Shown here in pieces: positions 4,727-6,766 of a stretch of 6,766 nucleotides of DNA. The DNA is taken from positions 60,161-66,926 of the forward strand of contig DGKK01000035.1 in NCBI GenBank assembly GCA_002387725.1. The letters are read 5' to 3'. Origin of the DNA: Nitrospirae bacterium UBA4572. GTDB lineage: Bacteria; Nitrospirota; Leptospirillia; Leptospirillales; Leptospirillaceae. A program made the position numbers and the translations under genes. The notes beneath the pieces are model-generated. The model saw only the letters and a program-made list of their open reading frames with translations, did no database searches and was not told where the DNA came from. Within the stretch, counting starts at the first letter, position 1; every line of letters begins with the position of its first letter.

Positions 4727-6766
4727 ATGAGGGAGCGTGACGATTTGAACTCTCAGATCCAGGACACTTACGGCGAACAGCAGATCCGCATTCTCGAAGG
4801 TCTCGAGGCCGTTCGCGTCCGTCCCGGCATGTATATCGGAAGCACAGGCATCGACGGCCTCCACCACCTCGTCTACGAGCTGGTGGACAACAGCGTCGAC
4901 GAATCCCTGGCGGGATACTGCACCGCCATCGAGGTGATCCTTCACTCCGATCGCTCGGTGACGGTGAAGGACAACGGACGCGGGATCCCCACGGGGATGC
5001 ATCCCGAACAGAACCGGTCGGCGGCCGAGGTCGTCCTGACCGTCCTTCATGCCGGAGGCAAGTTCGACAACAACACCTACAAGGTGTCGGGAGGACTTCA
5101 CGGTGTCGGGGTCTCGGTGGTGAACGCCCTCTCCGAGACGCTGTTTCTGGACATCGACCAGAAGGGGAACCACTTTCGCCAGGTCTACCACAAGGGGATC
5201 CCGGAGGCGCCGCTGGCCATCACCGGAACCTCGGAGACCACCGGAACCTCCATCCGCTTCTATCCCGACCTCACCATCATGGAGACCGACGCCTTCTCCT
5301 TCGATGTCCTGGCCCACCGGTTCCGGGAGCTGGGATACCTCAATCCCGCCCTGACCATCATCCTTCGCGAAGAGGAGACCCTCCGGGAGGAGGTCTTCCA
5401 TGACGAAGGCGGGATCCGGTCCTTTCTTCTCTTCGTCAACGAGAACAAGAGGACGATCCACGATCCCCTCTCCTTCCGGAAGTCCTTCGACAACGGCTCC
5501 ACCTTCGAGATCTCCTTCCAGTACCAGGACACCACCGACGCCGAGACCCTCCTAAGCTACGTCAACAACATCCCCACCCGGGAGGGTGGGACCCACGTCC
5601 GGGGGTTCCGGGCCGCCCTCACCCGGGTGGTGAACCGCTTCATCAAGGACAAGAATCTCAACAAGGGAGAAGAGGTCAGGGGCGAGGACATCCGCGAGGG
5701 TCTCTCCGCCATCGTCAGCATCAAGATTCCCAACCCCCAGTTCGAAGGACAGACCAAGGCCAAGCTGGGGTCGAGCTGGGTCTCGGGAGCCATGGAGACC
5801 TTCCTCGCCGAAGCCCTCGAGGATGCCTTCGAGAAGCAGGGGGCCGTGGCCCGGGCCATCGCCGACAAGGCGATCCTCTCGGCCCAGGCCCGGGAGGCCG
5901 CCCGCAAGGCCCGGGAGCTCACCAAGCGAAAGAATGTTCTCGAGGGATCCAATCTCCCGGGGAAGCTGGCCGACTGCCAGGAAAACGATCCGGCCAAGAG
6001 CGAGCTCTACATCGTGGAGGGGGATTCGGCCGGCGGCTCGGCCAAGCAGGGCCGCGACCGGCGATTCCAGGCCATCCTTCCCCTCAAGGGAAAGATCCTG
6101 AATGTGGAGAAGAGCAAGGGGGTGGAGAAGTTCATCACCCACGACGAGGTTCGGGCCCTGATCACCGCCGTCGGATGCGGTCTCGGCGCCGAGGAGTTCT
6201 CCCTCAAGAACCTCCGGTACCACAAGATCATCATCATGACCGACGCCGACGTGGACGGTGCCCACATCCGCACCCTCCTCCTCACCTTCTTCTTCCGCCA
6301 CATGAATCTCCTCATCGACGGCTCCTACGTCTACATCGCCCAGCCCCCCCTCTACAAGGTCGCCTTCCAGAAGCAGGAGCGCTATCTTCTCAACGACCAG
6401 GCCCTGGAGGCCTTCATCCTCGAGAAGGCCTCCGAGAAGGTCGACTTCTCTGCTTCGGAGGCCGGCCCGTGGCTGGAGGGGGAGGAGGCGGTCAAGCGCC
6501 TGCTGGTCCTCTCCCGGTACGAGCAGGAGGTCAAGTACTGGACCAACCGGGTCGGCCACGGACCGCTCCTGGCCCTCTTCGGCCTCTACCCCTCCCTTTC
6601 CGGCGAGATCCTTCACCACGAGGAGGAGGCTCGGGCCTTCGTCGAGTTCTGCCGCGCCCGCTACGGGGAGTCCTCCGGTGGAGGGGTTCTCGAGGGAACG
6701 GTCCATCCTGTGGAGGGATCCGGAGACACCCCGCTCCTTCGTCTCGTCTTCGAGAGCCGCCAGCTG
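4727..6766 (+). CDS. gyrB: DNA gyrase subunit B, C-terminus cut by window edge
   Basis: ATPase subunit of DNA gyrase; with GyrA it introduces negative supercoils using ATP. 680 residues are visible in one open frame; Gram-negative GyrB is about 800. The GHKL ATPase domain has ELVDNSVDE with catalytic Glu51 and Asn55, DNGRGIP with Asp82, and KVSGGLHGVGVSVVNAL (119-135). The transducer domain has IPTREGGTH and QTKAKL with Lys346, the counterpart of E. coli Lys337. The TOPRIM domain has EGDSAGGSAK with Glu431 and the metal residues Asp506, Asp508 and Asp510 in TDADVDGAHIRT. From PLYKV (about 542) to the edge there is a helical, acidic segment with no TOPRIM tail motif yet, fitting the insert of Gram-negative GyrB; the QRYKGLGEM segment should lie off the edge. 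Start: ATG 4727 is the most upstream option after the in-frame TGA at 4706 but has no ribosome binding site; TTG 4745 has AGGGAG 9 nt upstream and may be the true start. Confidence 0.97.
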   Translation, partial: MRERDDLNSQIQDTYGEQQIRILEGLEAVRVRPGMYIGSTGIDGLHHLVYELVDNSVDESLAGYCTAIEVILHSDRSVTVKDNGRGIPTGMHPEQNRSAAEVVLTVLHAGGKFDNNTYKVSGGLHGVGVSVVNALSETLFLDIDQKGNHFRQVYHKGIPEAPLAITGTSETTGTSIRFYPDLTIMETDAFSFDVLAHRFRELGYLNPALTIILREEETLREEVFHDEGGIRSFLLFVNENKRTIHDPLSFRKSFDNGSTFEISFQYQDTTDAETLLSYVNNIPTREGGTHVRGFRAALTRVVNRFIKDKNLNKGEEVRGEDIREGLSAIVSIKIPNPQFEGQTKAKLGSSWVSGAMETFLAEALEDAFEKQGAVARAIADKAILSAQAREAARKARELTKRKNVLEGSNLPGKLADCQENDPAKSELYIVEGDSAGGSAKQGRDRRFQAILPLKGKILNVEKSKGVEKFITHDEVRALITAVGCGLGAEEFSLKNLRYHKIIIMTDADVDGAHIRTLLLTFFFRHMNLLIDGSYVYIAQPPLYKVAFQKQERYLLNDQALEAFILEKASEKVDFSASEAGPWLEGEEAVKRLLVLSRYEQEVKYWTNRVGHGPLLALFGLYPSLSGEILHHEEEARAFVEFCRARYGESSGGGVLEGTVHPVEGSGDTPLLRLVFESRQL
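4730..4735 (+). promoter_or_regulatory. Possible ribosome binding site for gyrB starting at TTG 4745
   Basis: AGGGAG lies inside the first codons of the longer reading and 9 nt before the in-frame TTG at 4745. Nothing comparable precedes ATG 4727. Using TTG would shorten GyrB by six residues and leave MNSQIQDTYGEQQIRILEGL, still a normal GyrB N-terminus. Confidence 0.45.

Overview
The window is an origin-proximal chromosomal segment of a bacterium: three replication genes in the order dnaA, dnaN, gyrB on the + strand (2043 to the right edge), and ilvB (acetolactate synthase large subunit) on the - strand, running off the left edge. The coding sequences are GC-rich with a strong preference for C- or G-ending codons. 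GyrB appears to be the long form, with the extra segment after the TOPRIM core that is typical of Gram-negative GyrB; this points to a Gram-negative host. A Nitrospirota/Leptospirillum-like organism is a guess only, from the general feel of the proteins and composition.

Layout. Positions 1-1452 (-) hold the first 484 codons of ilvB; the C-terminus lies off the left edge. Its promoter (TTGACC, 18 bp, TACAAT) sits at 1496-1525 and a good ribosome binding site at 1462-1467 fixes the start at 1452. Positions 1453-2042 carry no convincing gene. They hold the ilvB promoter, a purine-rich stretch, a very AT-rich block (1881-1924) and three helically phased DnaA-box-like 9-mers (1967-2007) just before dnaA. 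Together these are the probable chromosomal origin, or at least the DnaA-autoregulated dnaA control region. dnaA (2043-3395) is intact. An 84-nt gap with a long imperfect hairpin follows, then intact dnaN (3480-4655). A 71-nt gap without recF leads to gyrB (4727 to the edge, 680 codons visible, C-terminal part missing).

How they work together. DnaA binds the boxes, opens the AT-rich DNA and loads the replisome; DnaN is the sliding clamp that tethers polymerase III; GyrB is the ATPase subunit of gyrase, which removes positive supercoils ahead of the forks. IlvB is metabolically unrelated and only shares the intergenic control region. Both transcription units point away from the putative origin, so they are co-oriented with the forks.

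Nothing here looks like a new biological system. The points most worth checking are a G-to-C strand-composition switch across the origin that is opposite in sign to the usual bacterial GC skew, the absence of recF with an orphan Shine-Dalgarno-like sequence at the dnaN stop, a GEG instead of GDG in the thiamine-diphosphate motif of IlvB, and a structured dnaA-dnaN spacer.
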